A stretch of 64,000 bases of DNA, from the NCBI GenBank assembly GCA_963814165.1, contig CAWFBW010000007.1, forward strand, positions 186,001 through 250,000. The letters are read 5' to 3'. The DNA comes from DASRAA01 sp963814165. Lineage in GTDB: Bacteria; Acidobacteriota; Terriglobia; Terriglobales; Acidobacteriaceae. Positions 34,852 through 46,162 of this stretch are shown piece by piece. A program made the translations under genes and the position numbers. Under the pieces are notes generated by a model. That model saw only the letters and a program-made list of their open reading frames with translations. It made no database searches and was not told the origin of the DNA. The stretch's first letter is position 1; the number at the start of each line of letters is the position of its first letter.

Positions 34852-35667
34852 ATGATGAAGAAGGCCCTCGCAACCTTTGCCGTGGTGCTGTTCGGTTTCG
34901 CAGCGGCCGGTGCCAGTACCATCACGGACAACTTTGAAAGCTACACCGTCGGCACATTTCCATCGCCAACCTGGCTCGATGTGGGAACCGTTTTCCCCGG
35001 CCCGGGTACCCCGATTCCTTCGGCGACGGTCGTGGCCACCACCGACGCCTTCGGAAATGCCACTCAGGCACTGTCGATTGCCGATGCGATCGCCTACAGC
35101 CGTGGAATTTACGCGACTGTCCCCGTGAGTTCGGCTTACTCGCTGGCCGCCGACATTCGGGTTGACCGCTACAGCGACCACCCGGTTGACACCGTTGCCG
35201 ATTGGGCAATTCAACTCACCTTTGCTCAGGCGGGCGTCGACAACTTTGCATTCACGCCCCAGTCGGGCATTTATGCGAGCTCCTTCACCGGCGGATGGCG
35301 GCTGTTCGTAACCTCCAGCGGTCCCAGCGCCGACATTGACCTGGGCGTCCCGGCTACCGTCGGAACGTGGTATCGGGTCCAGTTGAATTTCGATGTGGCC
35401 ACCGCAACTTTTCACAGTGTCATTATTGACGTGTCCACCGGCAACGTATTGGTCGATCAATTTGACACGGTGACGGGCCTGGACTCGTCGAACACACAAT
35501 ACGACTCGATCGCTTTTTTCGGTGGCGAAGTTTCGCCCAATGACACCGTCGCAGACCTGGGCGTGGTGGACAACGTGAACATCTCAGCGACGACGCCTGA
35601 ACCTTCCACGATCCTGCTGATTGGATCAGGGATTTCGCTGCTGGTTGGGCGGAAGTTCCGGCGGTAG
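34852..35667 (+). CDS. PEP-CTERM exported protein, beta-sandwich type
   Basis: 271 residues with AGGAGG before the double ATG. Signal peptide (ALATFAVVLFGFAAAGAS), a predicted beta-rich body that looks like a LamG/concanavalin-type fold (DNFESYTVGTFPSPTWLDV, GTWYRVQLNFDVATATFHSVIID), and a C-terminal sorting tail TPEPSTILLIGSGISLLVGR followed by KFRR. It is one of three PEP-CTERM proteins in the window and probably carbohydrate-binding or matrix-associated. I find no clear sigma-54 promoter in front of this copy. Confidence 0.88.
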   Translation: MMKKALATFAVVLFGFAAAGASTITDNFESYTVGTFPSPTWLDVGTVFPGPGTPIPSATVVATTDAFGNATQALSIADAIAYSRGIYATVPVSSAYSLAADIRVDRYSDHPVDTVADWAIQLTFAQAGVDNFAFTPQSGIYASSFTGGWRLFVTSSGPSADIDLGVPATVGTWYRVQLNFDVATATFHSVIIDVSTGNVLVDQFDTVTGLDSSNTQYDSIAFFGGEVSPNDTVADLGVVDNVNISATTPEPSTILLIGSGISLLVGRKFRR

Positions 35668-36194
35668 TCCAATTTCGCGATTGTTGCTGTCTGCGCTTCT
35701 TGGTCAAACGCCGATAGATCACAATGCGCCCGCTCGAGTCCTGGATAAGACTGCGGCGTGGGCGCATTTGCCGTCAGGAGTACAAACGCAAAACGAGGCG
35801 CGTCAGGGGGATCGCGCCTCGCCGGGAGGGGTAGTATGGGGGAGGAAATCCCTCCGATGAATCCTTCCGCTTTCTCTTGCGCCCCATGGCCGCTCTTGCC
35901 GGACCTTCGCCGAGGTGAGAAGTCCGATTCTGCCGTCTCGCACGCGCCTCAAAACCGGACCGAGCCGGCGACCCCTGCGAACGGCTCCACCTTAGTACAG
36001 TTGCAACGTTTCGCATGTGATTCTCATCACACGCCGCTAGAAATAACTCGAATCACCAAAGTGCCAACCTGGTCGCATCATGCCCGTAGCAGTGTCTCTG
36101 CTGGCGCCGATCAACCCTCGATGCTCACCGGCCCCGGTTCACGGGGTGTTATTCTGGCTATTCGTCACCACGCCCTATCGAACCAAGCAGAACC
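35668..36194. other. Intergenic region upstream of marC
   Basis: 527 bp without a convincing gene. It contains a hairpin CGAGGCGCG/CGCGCCTCG at 35794-35821, possibly a terminator-like element lacking a T run, and the CRP/FNR-type palindrome at 36016-36031. Confidence 0.55.
36016..36031. promoter_or_regulatory. Perfect CRP/FNR-type operator
   Basis: TGTGA-TTCTCA-TCACA is an exact TGTGA-N6-TCACA palindrome, and its core TGAT-N4-ATCA also fits FNR-type sites. It is about 165 bp before marC. No Crp/Fnr regulator gene is present in the window, so which protein binds is unknown. Confidence 0.55.
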
Positions 36195-36881
36195 ATGAGT
36201 CCCGTAGAGTTTGTCAAAGTGCTGCTCACGACCTTTGTGACGCTGTTTCCAGTGGTGAATCCCATCGGCGAAGCGCCGATCTTTCTCGCCCTCACGCGGC
36301 GGTATCCGCAGTCGGCGCAGCGCATCCTGGCCCGCAAAATCGCCGCCTACGGATTCATGATTCTGGCCGCATCGTTCCTGTTCGGCAGCATGATCCTCGA
36401 TTTTTTTGGGATCAGCCTGGTGGTCATCCAGCTTGCGGGCGGGTTCGTGGTTGCCACCACCGGCTGGGGCCTGTTGAACCAGAAGGACGACTCCTCTACC
36501 GAGGCGCAAACAACCAACACGCTGGAGGACGCCCTGGCCCATGCGTTTTATCCCATGACCTTACCCATCACCGTTGGGCCGGGGTGCATCTCCATCGCGA
36601 TCACGCTGGGCGCACATCTTCGTCATCGCGCGGGTCCGGGATGGGAGCACGGAACCCCGGGCCACTTCACTGCCGCACTCATTGGGATGATCCTTTTGTG
36701 CGTACTAGTGATGGTGTGTTACGGCAACGCCGAGCGGCTGGTGCGCGTGCTGGGGAAATCAGGGACCACGATCATGACGCGGCTCTCGGCGTTCATCCTG
36801 CTCGCCATCGGCGTGCAGATTATGTGGAACGGCCTCCGTTCAGGCCTGCCGCAGCTTTTGTCATTTCTTAAGCCACAATAA
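36195..36881 (+). CDS. MarC-family integral membrane protein
   Basis: 228 residues, six transmembrane helices. Signatures FVTLFPVVNPIGEAPIFLALT near the start and FYPMTLPITVGPGCISIAITLG in the middle are diagnostic. MarC proteins were once linked to antibiotic resistance but have no proven transport substrate. It is co-directional with the next gene, whose ATG begins one base after this stop, so the two form an operon. A CRP/FNR-like palindrome lies upstream. Confidence 0.9.
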   Translation: MSPVEFVKVLLTTFVTLFPVVNPIGEAPIFLALTRRYPQSAQRILARKIAAYGFMILAASFLFGSMILDFFGISLVVIQLAGGFVVATTGWGLLNQKDDSSTEAQTTNTLEDALAHAFYPMTLPITVGPGCISIAITLGAHLRHRAGPGWEHGTPGHFTAALIGMILLCVLVMVCYGNAERLVRVLGKSGTTIMTRLSAFILLAIGVQIMWNGLRSGLPQLLSFLKPQ

Positions 36882-36882
36882 A

Positions 36883-37650
36883 ATGTCGCTTCATCACCAC
36901 AAGCTTGCTGTTGCCATACTCGAAGCGCCGTTCTTCGCGCTCCTCGTCTGCTCCGTTTTCTTCCTGCTGGGCAAATGCGCTGGGCAAGCAGCTTGCAGCG
37001 CGGAAGTGAAGCTGTTGCTTGCTCCCCGCGATGCCCAGGCAGTGGCTACGTCGATTCAGGCTGGTACGCCAATCGCTGGCCACGTCTACCTCTACGACAC
37101 CGAGGCGCGGGACTTGCTCATGCGCGGCATTATCTTGCGGGTGCGGCAAGCACCAACGTCCGCCGATATCACGGTGAAGCTTCGGACTTCCTCGAAGCAA
37201 GCCATCGCCGACGCCGCCAGCCACCACCAGCGATTCAAATGCGAAGTGGATCAGTCGGGAGATACCGCAAGCTACTCTTATTCCGCACAGGTCAAGCTCA
37301 AGGCCGAAGTGCCCGCAACGGGGATGGAGCTCCAGCAGCTCTTGAGCGAGTCGCAACGCCAACTTTTAATGCAGGCCGGTTCGGCAGTCGATTGGAGCAA
37401 GGTAAAGCAAGTTGCCGAAATCCAGTCCACCGGCTGGACGGCTACGAGCCAGCCGCCTTTGGGCAAGCTGGACCTGGAGCTGTGGGTATGGCCGGGCGGC
37501 TCCGTCCTGGAACTCTCCACGAAAACCGAGCTCGAAACCATGCAAGCCGCCTACGACCGGCTCAAGCGCTTCGCCGTCGGCAAAGGCCTCGCACTGGACA
37601 CGACTCAGCAATTCAAGACGACGCTGGCGCTCCAGTCGGCCTCGCCATAG
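36883..37650 (+). CDS. Exported CYTH-like domain protein
   Basis: 255 residues. A hydrophobic N-terminal segment (about 10-35, signal or anchor) precedes a CYTH/triphosphate-tunnel-like pattern: EVKLLLAPRDAQAVA, YLYDTEARDLLMRGIILRVR, ADITVKLRT, and later CEVDQSG and LDLELWVWPGGSVLELSTKTE, resembling alternating charged strands of the tunnel. CYTH enzymes act on thiamine triphosphate, adenylate or inorganic triphosphate in the cytoplasm, so an exported version is unusual. The classic ExExK opening is only partly conserved (E-V-K), so activity is doubtful. Confidence 0.65.
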   Translation: MSLHHHKLAVAILEAPFFALLVCSVFFLLGKCAGQAACSAEVKLLLAPRDAQAVATSIQAGTPIAGHVYLYDTEARDLLMRGIILRVRQAPTSADITVKLRTSSKQAIADAASHHQRFKCEVDQSGDTASYSYSAQVKLKAEVPATGMELQQLLSESQRQLLMQAGSAVDWSKVKQVAEIQSTGWTATSQPPLGKLDLELWVWPGGSVLELSTKTELETMQAAYDRLKRFAVGKGLALDTTQQFKTTLALQSASP

Positions 37651-37708
37651 GTGGGCCGGCAATCCACCCCTGGCATTGGGCCGAAGTATTTCCGGAACGA
37701 TTCGTCAT

Positions 37709-38941
37709 CTATGTCGTTGCCGTTACTCTTGCCCGCCTCGCCTCTTTCTGCGCAACGGCGAGATGCCTCTTCAGAATCCGCACGCCCGCATCCACCTGCT
37801 TTTCTTCCAGAATGAACGGCGGCAACAGCCGAATCGTGGTGTCCTGCGTAATGTTGAATAGCAACCCATCCGCCATGGCGCCTTCCAGCACCGGCTTGCC
37901 CGGAACTGTCAGTTGCAACGCCTGCATCATGCCCACGCCACGTACCTCGGTGGCGATGGAAAACTTCGCCACCAACTCCTCCAGCTTGTGCGTGAGGTAG
38001 GCTCCGACGCGTTGAACGCGCTCCAGCAGGTTCTCCTCTTCGAGAATCGCAAGGTATTCTAGCGCGATGCGGCAGGCTAGCGGGCCGCCCCCGAACGTCG
38101 TGCCGTGGCGTCCGGGCGTGATGTGCTGCGCCAGCCAGTCTTTCGACAGAAACGCACCCATGGGGAAACCGGCTGCCATCGGCTTGGCGATGCACACCAG
38201 ATCAGGCACAACTCCAAAATGCTCGAAGGCAAAGAGCCGGCCCGTGCGTCCCATGCCGCACTGAATTTCGTCGAACACCAGCGCGGCGTGGTGCTGGTCC
38301 GCCAGTTGCCGGCAGGCCTGCAGGAATTCGGGCGACGAACTGTGAATGCCACCTTCCCCCTGAATCGGCTCGATCACGATGCCGCAGACGTTGTCGTCCA
38401 CCGCTGCCCGAAGCGCATCCACGTTATTACGCGACACGAAGCGCACGCCCTCCAGCATGGGATCGAAGCCTTGCCGGTATTTTGGCTGGGCCGTCAGCGC
38501 CAGCGCGCCCATGGTACGGCCGTGGAATGAATTCTCGAGGGCGACGATCACGGTCTTCTGCGGACCCGCCGTCGCGTGCCCTCCGGCGCGTACTACCTTC
38601 AGCGCTCCCTCAATAGCTTCGGTGCCGCTGTTGGTGAAAAACGCCCGATCAAGCCCGGACTTCTGGCATAGTTTCTCCGCCAGCAACCCCTGGTACTCGT
38701 TGTAGTACAGGTTCGACAAGTGGATGACCTTGGCGGCCTGCTCCCGGATGACTTTCACGATGCGCGGGTGGGCGTGGCCCAGCGAATTCACAGCCAGGCC
38801 AGAAAGGAAGTCCAGGTGGCGCTTGCCGTTAACGTCATACAGATACACGCCTTTGCCGCGGACGAACGCCACCGGGTAGCGCGCATAGGTGTTCAACAGG
38901 TACTTCTGTTCGAGCTCGACGATTTCCTGGTATGTGGACAT
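37709..38941 (-). CDS. argD: Acetylornithine/ornithine-type class III aminotransferase
   Basis: 410 residues. PLP-dependent fold type I: N-terminal YPVAFVRGKGVYLYDVNGKRHLDFLSGLAV, the phosphate-binding FTNSGTEAIEGALKVVR, HGRTMGALALTAQPKYR, FDEIQCGMGRTG (Asp binding the pyridine N), and the lysine in CIAKPMAAGFPMGAFL. It matches ArgD/RocD: 4-aminotransfer in arginine synthesis or ornithine use. It stands without other arg genes. Class III certainty is high; the exact substrate is less sure. Confidence 0.88.
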   Translation of the reverse strand: MSTYQEIVELEQKYLLNTYARYPVAFVRGKGVYLYDVNGKRHLDFLSGLAVNSLGHAHPRIVKVIREQAAKVIHLSNLYYNEYQGLLAEKLCQKSGLDRAFFTNSGTEAIEGALKVVRAGGHATAGPQKTVIVALENSFHGRTMGALALTAQPKYRQGFDPMLEGVRFVSRNNVDALRAAVDDNVCGIVIEPIQGEGGIHSSSPEFLQACRQLADQHHAALVFDEIQCGMGRTGRLFAFEHFGVVPDLVCIAKPMAAGFPMGAFLSKDWLAQHITPGRHGTTFGGGPLACRIALEYLAILEEENLLERVQRVGAYLTHKLEELVAKFSIATEVRGVGMMQALQLTVPGKPVLEGAMADGLLFNITQDTTIRLLPPFILEEKQVDAGVRILKRHLAVAQKEARRARVTATT

Positions 38942-39414
38942 GATTCAGCCTCGGCTAAGCTTTCATTCTAGTGTAAGGCGGATTTCGATCCGTAAGGTAA
39001 CGAGTTCCCTGCACCAGGCCGGCGTGATAGCCACTTCGCCTGTGCCGGATATGACCTAGAGTGCAGCTACGCTAATCACTTGGTTGAATCGTTGCCGTTA
39101 GACGACTGAAAGCGAGGATGATCTCGACAGACGGCCAAGCGGCACGCACTCCTGCCTTCAGATTGACCTGCTGATCACACACTGGGCACGAACAGGCCAG
39201 GCAATGGATATCGTGGGTAGCGGAGTACCCAATAGTCGCAAAACTTTGCATAGCCGACTTGGTAACTAGATAGTTTCATTGAGTAAACATTGGCACGTTA
39301 CTTGCAGTTTCGTTAATAACAAGTTTTCTTGCGCACGCGTGTCGCAAAATCGCGCGAGATCGACTGGAGCGTTCCCGGTTCTTCCGGATAACCGCTCGGG
39401 AAAGAGATGACGTT
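38942..39414. other. Intergenic region between argD and PEP-CTERM gene
   Basis: 473 bp with no gene. Its notable content is the sigma-54 promoter at 39291-39306. The 5' part has no recognised repeat. Confidence 0.6.
39291..39306 (+). promoter_or_regulatory. Sigma-54 promoter (-24/-12) of PEP-CTERM gene
   Basis: TTGGCACGTTACTTGCA: TGGCAC (39291-39296), 5 bp GTTAC, TTGCA (39302-39306). It matches the YTGGCACG-N4-TTGCW consensus at every defined base. It lies 109 bp before the start codon, leaving a long leader. Confidence 0.8.
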
Positions 39415-40080
39415 ATGAAGAAGCTGGTAATGACGATCGCTTGCTTTGTCGTGCTCACCGTTACCGCCACGGGCGCGTGGGCAAGTGCGATTCAGGTTAC
39501 GTTGTCTTCAAGTTCTGCCGGTGGTGTCTCCTTCAGCAACACCGGTGGCACATTAGGCTTCTCCTTTACGGGTACGGTTGGGCAGTGTGGCCATGCCAGC
39601 TGCGTTTCCGGAAATATCCTACTGGAACCGCAAGTGATGATAGGCCAATACTGGATGTGGATGACGGGCTCGCCGACCTTGAGTGGTGGTCCCAGCGACT
39701 ACACCATAAACATGAATGGTGGCGCCGTATATATCGCCCTTACGTTGGTCGGATACGCGGACACCCTTACCGCGAACCTGAACCTGACCGACTTGCGCGC
39801 CGGAATGAGCGGTACACCCTTGTTTGATGGAACGTTCTGGAATACGTCGTCAGCCGGTACGTATTTGGCGGGTGATTTCCCCAGCGGCGTTAGCGGTGCA
39901 ATAGATTTCACCGTTCGGCTCAATGGCGGCTCAAGGGTTGGGACCTTGGGGAATGGTCAGCAGGTCGTAGGCGCAGTTTCCAGCGGCGAAATGGTTCCGT
40001 TACCAGAGCCGTCAAGCTTGGCCTTGGTTGGTACGGGCGTTCTCGGTTTGGCAGGATTGATCCGCCGCAAGATGAGATAG
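39415..40080 (+). CDS. PEP-CTERM exported protein
   Basis: 221 residues. Signal peptide (LVMTIACFVVLTVTATGAWAS), a Ser/Gly/Thr-rich beta-strand body with two cysteines (GQCGHASCVSG), and a C-terminal LPEPSSLALVGTGVLGLAGL followed by IRRK. Exosortase should cleave within this tail. It is regulated by the consensus sigma-54 promoter upstream and ends at a strong terminator (40104-40131). Together with the glycine-rich gene it suggests a sigma-54-controlled surface-protein regulon. Confidence 0.9.
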   Translation: MKKLVMTIACFVVLTVTATGAWASAIQVTLSSSSAGGVSFSNTGGTLGFSFTGTVGQCGHASCVSGNILLEPQVMIGQYWMWMTGSPTLSGGPSDYTINMNGGAVYIALTLVGYADTLTANLNLTDLRAGMSGTPLFDGTFWNTSSAGTYLAGDFPSGVSGAIDFTVRLNGGSRVGTLGNGQQVVGAVSSGEMVPLPEPSSLALVGTGVLGLAGLIRRKMR

Positions 40081-40103
40081 CTCACGGCTTCGCGTTCGAT
40101 CGA

Positions 40104-40134
40104 AGAGCCAGGGCGCACTCGCTCTGGCTCTTTG
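40104..40134 (+). terminator. Intrinsic terminator after PEP-CTERM gene
   Basis: Stem AGAGCCAGGGCG / CGCTCTGGCTCT (one G-T pair) around CACT, followed by TTTGCATTT. Confidence 0.75.
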
Positions 40135-40453
40135 CATTTGAGACGCTGTCCCTTTTTCAATCGTCAAAGCGTGGTATAGGTACGGTGCCGACGAGTAGAG
40201 TGGGCACAATTTACCCGATAAATTGCAAATCGGTTTTGTCCGCGAGATACATGCTGAATTGTCCTATAAGTGCTATTCCCATTGTCTCGATTTGAAACTA
40301 ATCTGTCACAGTTTCGCTGCGCGAGCGTAGTGAGGATTCCCAGTGGGTGAGCTGAGGAAGCCTGTAAGCGCGCCGTTCGGCGGCTTCTGGTGGCCCTCAA
40401 TGCGCTTCGTCTCCCGTTCCGAGCATCTTGCCTCGAGATCGAATGTACTGCCT

Positions 40454-40591
40454 ATGCGCGACAGCCGTTCGGCTACGCGTGACGACGTCCAACTCACTGC
40501 GTTCCGCGGACTCTTGATTGCGGGATCCTTTTCCTTGCTTTTTTGGGGCGTTTGTCTCATGGCGATCTGGCTCTTGCGCTCGAAATCTTGA
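40454..40591 (+). CDS. Possible small single-span membrane protein
   Basis: 45 residues from ATG 40454: a polar N-terminus (MRDSRSATRDD) and one hydrophobic segment (LLIAGSFSLLFWGVCLMAIW) ending in LLRSKS. No Shine-Dalgarno is evident, and the frame extends upstream to 40343 with less gene-like sequence. It lies in a 600 bp gap between a terminator and the convergent EamA gene. Plausible but weak. Confidence 0.3.
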   Translation: MRDSRSATRDDVQLTAFRGLLIAGSFSLLFWGVCLMAIWLLRSKS

Positions 40592-40683
40592 GAGCCTGCC
40601 GCGTCGCGATGGCCCGCGGTGGATTTCATTCCAGCCGTGGGTGAAGATCTCGATCCAACCCAACGACGGCCACAAGTGCCTGC

Positions 40684-41529
40684 TTAGCGGGTCGAGATCA
40701 GTGCCACGGCGACCAGCGCACACACGATACCCACTCCCTGCCACTTCGCGATGTGCTCTTTGAGCAAGACGCGGGCGAGAATTACGGTACTGGCGGGGTA
40801 AAGCGACGACAACACAGCAGCCACGTCAAGCCGCCCGTGACGGGTCGCGGCAATAAATAACGCATTGCCTCCCGAGTCGAGGAGACCTGATAGCAGCACT
40901 GCCCAAAGAACACGCCGCAGCGGTCGGGGATCTCGCGGCAGGAACAGTACGACCGTCATCATCAGCGACGTTGAAACCAGGCGCGCCGCCACGAGTGGCC
41001 AGAAGATCGCGTGGTGTCCGGCCTGCTTGCCAGCAATAAGGAACAGGCCGAACATGACGCCGGCGACTGCGGCCAAACCGGTTCCTCGGCCGGAGTTGGC
41101 AAACTCGTTCGGGCCCGCCACCAGCCAGATGCTAACCAAGGCCAACGCAAATCCACCCAACTGCAGGCGGTCAGGCAGGCCATCGGAGTAGATCCCCAGC
41201 ACGACCGGAAGTACGCCTGTAACAACGGCAGCTACCGGCGCAACCACTCCCATGCGCCCGACAGCCAGGGCGCGGTAGAGGGCCGCGATTCCAAACGCTC
41301 CGATAAACCCAGCGAACGCGCCCCACCATAACGCTGCGGCAGGGGGAATCGGCTCGCCGGTCAACAGGGCCATCGCCAGCGTCGCCACCAGTCCAGCGCC
41401 GTGGGCCACAGCCACCACCCGGAATACGTTGGCCTGCTTTGTGGCCAGTCCTCCCGAAAAATCTCCGCCGCCCCAAGCAGTGGCGGCCAGTAGGCTGAGT
41501 CCTGACGATTCCAACGTGGCGAGGTTCAT
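40684..41529 (-). CDS. EamA-family (DMT) transporter
   Basis: 281 residues with about ten transmembrane helices in two EamA repeats: WGGGDFSGGLATKQANVFRV at the N-terminus, PVAAVVTGVLPVVLGI mid-protein, and SLYPASTVILARVLLKEHIAKWQGVGI at the end. Drug/metabolite transporter superfamily: likely export of a small metabolite or amino acid. It stands between the small-ORF region and the divergent histidine kinase, with no operon partner. Confidence 0.88.
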   Translation of the reverse strand: MNLATLESSGLSLLAATAWGGGDFSGGLATKQANVFRVVAVAHGAGLVATLAMALLTGEPIPPAAALWWGAFAGFIGAFGIAALYRALAVGRMGVVAPVAAVVTGVLPVVLGIYSDGLPDRLQLGGFALALVSIWLVAGPNEFANSGRGTGLAAVAGVMFGLFLIAGKQAGHHAIFWPLVAARLVSTSLMMTVVLFLPRDPRPLRRVLWAVLLSGLLDSGGNALFIAATRHGRLDVAAVLSSLYPASTVILARVLLKEHIAKWQGVGIVCALVAVALISTR

Positions 41530-41751
41530 CGCAGACTACAATACATGGTTACCTGGTTGCAGACCGCCGGCCCAATGGCTCCGATCCGGGCACCACGCTG
41601 ACCGCACATTCCACGTAAGTACCGCCACTTTAGTAACTTCCATTGCTTCCGAATATCACACTAATATCCGCAAAAACATATTTACTGAAGCTGAATTAAT
41701 TTATAATTTTGGAACCTATTCATACCAATGGGGTTATAAGCTCTGTAGGCA

Positions 41752-44659
41752 GTGACTATCGTGGCATCGAAGTTGCAGATTACCAACCAGATTGCATCGC
41801 TGACCGCGCCCCCGACACGCGAGATTCAGCCGCCCAGCCCCATGGCGAAAGACCTACAGTCGCGATTTTTGTTTGTTGTAATCGCGTTGCTCAGCGTAGC
41901 AGCCGTTGCCTTTGCTTGGATCAATTTCCAGAAGGATCGCGAGTCGTTTACCCCCTCCGACGGCGTCTGGTGGGTTGAGAGCGGCGACCACCTACAAGCG
42001 CGGCGTGTGGATGCGAACGGTCCGGGAGAGAAAGCGGGAGTCAAGCTCGGCGACTTCCTAGTCGCCGTCGATGGCCGCCCTATCACCAATGTTGGGAGCC
42101 TGGAACGCCAGATTTACCGCACAGGGGTGTGGTCCAAAACGACCTACTCGCTGGTTCGCCAGGGTATTCCCATCGAGGCGCCGCTCATCCTGATCCCCGC
42201 CGACCGCTCGCTCTACATCGGTTTGCGGGTGATCGCGCTGGTGTATCTGGGAATCGGACTCTACGTTCTGCTGCGACGTTGGACGGCGCCCAAAAGCACC
42301 CACTTCTATATTTTCTGCCTGGTGTCGTTTGTCTTCTACGCGTTTCACTACACCGGCAAACTCAACGACTTCGACTGGGTGATCTATTGGGCCAACGTCA
42401 CAGCGTGGATGCTGCAGCCTGCGTTGTTCCTGCACTTCGCGCTGACCTTCCCCGAGCGCCAGGTGATCGTCAACCGCCACCGCTGGCTGATTTCGGCAGT
42501 GTACGTGCCCGGCGCGGTGATTCTGGCGATGCAGATTGCCGCGGTACGCTGGCTGCGGCCAAGCGAAACGCTCCGCTTCAACCTCGACCGTTTGCAGATG
42601 GTCTATCTGGCAGCTTACTTCGTTTCGGCGACCTTTGTGCTGTGGTACAGCTACCGTCATTCGCCTTCGGCCGTGCTGCGCCAGCAGATGAAATGGGTGA
42701 CGCGTGGGACCATCCTTTCGGTGGCGCCGTTCACGCTCTTTTATGTGATTCCCTACCTGTTCGGGGGCGTACCGACGACCGCCATGCGGATTTCGGTACT
42801 GTCGCTCGTGTTTCTTCCACTGACGTTCGGGTACGCGATTTTCCGTTATCGCCTGATGGACGTTGACCTGATCTTCAAGCGCGGCATGGCGTACACCATC
42901 GCAGCGGGCGCGATCACGGCAGCCTACTTCGCGGCCATCGGCGGCATCTCGGAAGTCTTCCATAAGAGCTACCCGAGTGCCGGACCGATCGGCCTGGTCA
43001 TCGCAATTGCTGTCACCGCGCTGCTATTTGATCCGTTCAAGAACTGGGTGCAGGACTATCTTGACAAGTTCTTCTACAGAAAACGCTACGACTACCGTAA
43101 GACGCTGATCGAATTTGGCCGCGACCTGAATTCCGAAACCGACCTCGACAAGATGCTGTCGTCGATCATCGACCGCATTTCGCACACTTTGATGGTGGAC
43201 CGGTTGGCGATCTTCCTCGCTGGTCCCGAGCGTCCAGACCAGTTCACGCTTGCCAAGTCGTACGGAATTGCGCAAATCGGCGAGCTCGATCTGGATTTCC
43301 TTCATGTGGAACGCCCCGAGTGGCGGGCTGGTCACCTATTCTTCGACAACACGGCCCAGGCTATTCGCGAAACGCCGTCTGGCCGCGAAACAATCCACCG
43401 GCTCGACCTGAACTACTACATTCCCTGCACGGTCTTGAACCGCACGATCGCCGTGATGGGTCTGGGCAAGACGACGGACGGCGACTTTCTCTCCACAGAA
43501 GATGTACAACTGCTCGAAGCGCTGGCCGGCTACATCGGCATTGCGGTGCAGAATGCGCGGCTCTACCGCTCGCTCGAAAGCAAGATGGCGCAGTACGAGC
43601 GCCTGAAGGAATTCAGCGAGAACATTGTTGAGTCCATCAGCGTGGGCGTGCTGGCGGTTGACCTCGAAGATCACATCGAGTCGTGGAACTCGCAGATGGA
43701 AGTGATGTACGCGGCGCCCCGGGCGGAAGTGCTGGGACGTTCCCTGCGTGACGTTTTCCCCGCCGCTTTCTTCGACGAATACAGCCGCGTGCGGCTGAGC
43801 GGCGGTATCCACAATCTCTACAAGTTCCGCATGAGCACGATCTCCGGCGATACCCGAGTGACCAATATCGCCATCGCGCCCTTGGTCAGCAAGGACTTCA
43901 CCGTCATCGGCCGCCTGATCATCGTGGACGACATCACCGAGCGCATGGAACTGGAGTCGCAGCTGTCACAGGCGGAAAAGCTTTCGTCCATCGGACTTCT
44001 GGCGGCGGGCGTGGCCCACGAGGTTAACACCCCTCTGGCGGTCATTTCGTCTTACGCGCAGATGCTCTCCAAGCAGGTCAACGGCGATCCGAAGAAAGCG
44101 GAGTTGTTGGAAAAGATCACCAAGCAGACCTTCCGCGCCTCAGAAATCGTCAACAGCCTGCTGAACTTCTCGCGCACATCGAGTTCCGAGTTCAACCTTG
44201 TGGACTTGAACCGAGTCATCCAGGACACGCTCACTCTTCTGGAACACCAGTTCAAGACGGCGCGCATCAAGGTAATGCCGGAACTGCATCCGAACTTGCC
44301 CCCAATCCTGGGCAACACCGGCAAGCTGCAGCAGGTGTTCCTTAACCTGTTTCTGAATGCGAAAGACGCCATGCCAGCGGGCGGCACGCTAACGATTACG
44401 ACCGGCAACGGACACAACGTGCGCGTGTCGGTGACCGATACCGGCAGTGGAATCGCTCAGGAGCACATTCACCGCATTTACGATCCCTTCTTCACTACCA
44501 AGAACAAGCCCAAGACCGGACACAGCGGCGGCACGGGTTTGGGGCTCTCGGTGACCTACGGCATCATCCAGGAACACGCCGGCAAGATTCACGTGGACAG
44601 CTCGCCGGGCGCGGGCACAACGTTCACCATGGAATTTCCCATGATCAGAAAGGTCGTCA

Positions 44660-44667
<8 letters not shown>
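41752..44667 (+). CDS. PDZ-GAF-PAS membrane sensor histidine kinase
   Basis: Up to 971 residues from GTG 41752; ATG 41842 (MAKDLQSRFLF) is an equally good start. One transmembrane helix (39-58), then a PDZ-like extracytoplasmic domain (about 70-140: RRVDANGPGEKAGVKLGDFLVAVDGRPI), seven to nine further helices (~155-420), a GAF domain (~450-600), a PAS domain (~620-735), HisKA with H756 in AAGVAHEVNTPLAV, and HATPase_c with NLFLNAKDAMP, DTGSGI, GGTGLGLS. Its stop overlaps the start of the sigma-54 response regulator by 8 bp (ATGCCTGA), so they are a coupled pair. The input may be a periplasmic protein C-terminus, as for other PDZ sensors. Confidence 0.9.
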
Positions 44668-46093
<1,426 letters not shown>

Positions 46094-46110
46094 AAAGCCG
46101 TCGGCTATCC

Positions 46111-46162
46111 GCTCTTCGCCTTTCGCTCTTCGCCTCTCGCTCTTCGCCTTTCGCTCTTCGCG
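46111..46162 (+). repeat. 14-bp tandem repeat, 3.7 copies
   Basis: GCTCTTCGCCTTTC units begin at 46111, 46125 (one C/T change), 46139 and 46153 (partial), 17 bases after the response regulator stop. It is too short and without spacers, so it is not a CRISPR. Shorter runs of the same flavour (CGCTCTTCGC, TTCGCTTTTCGC) follow genes at 23560-23600 and 15715-15745. Confidence 0.8.

Noticed and set aside
46111..46162. Possible CRISPR-like array
   Set aside because: Contiguous 14 bp units with no spacers; no cas genes in the window.
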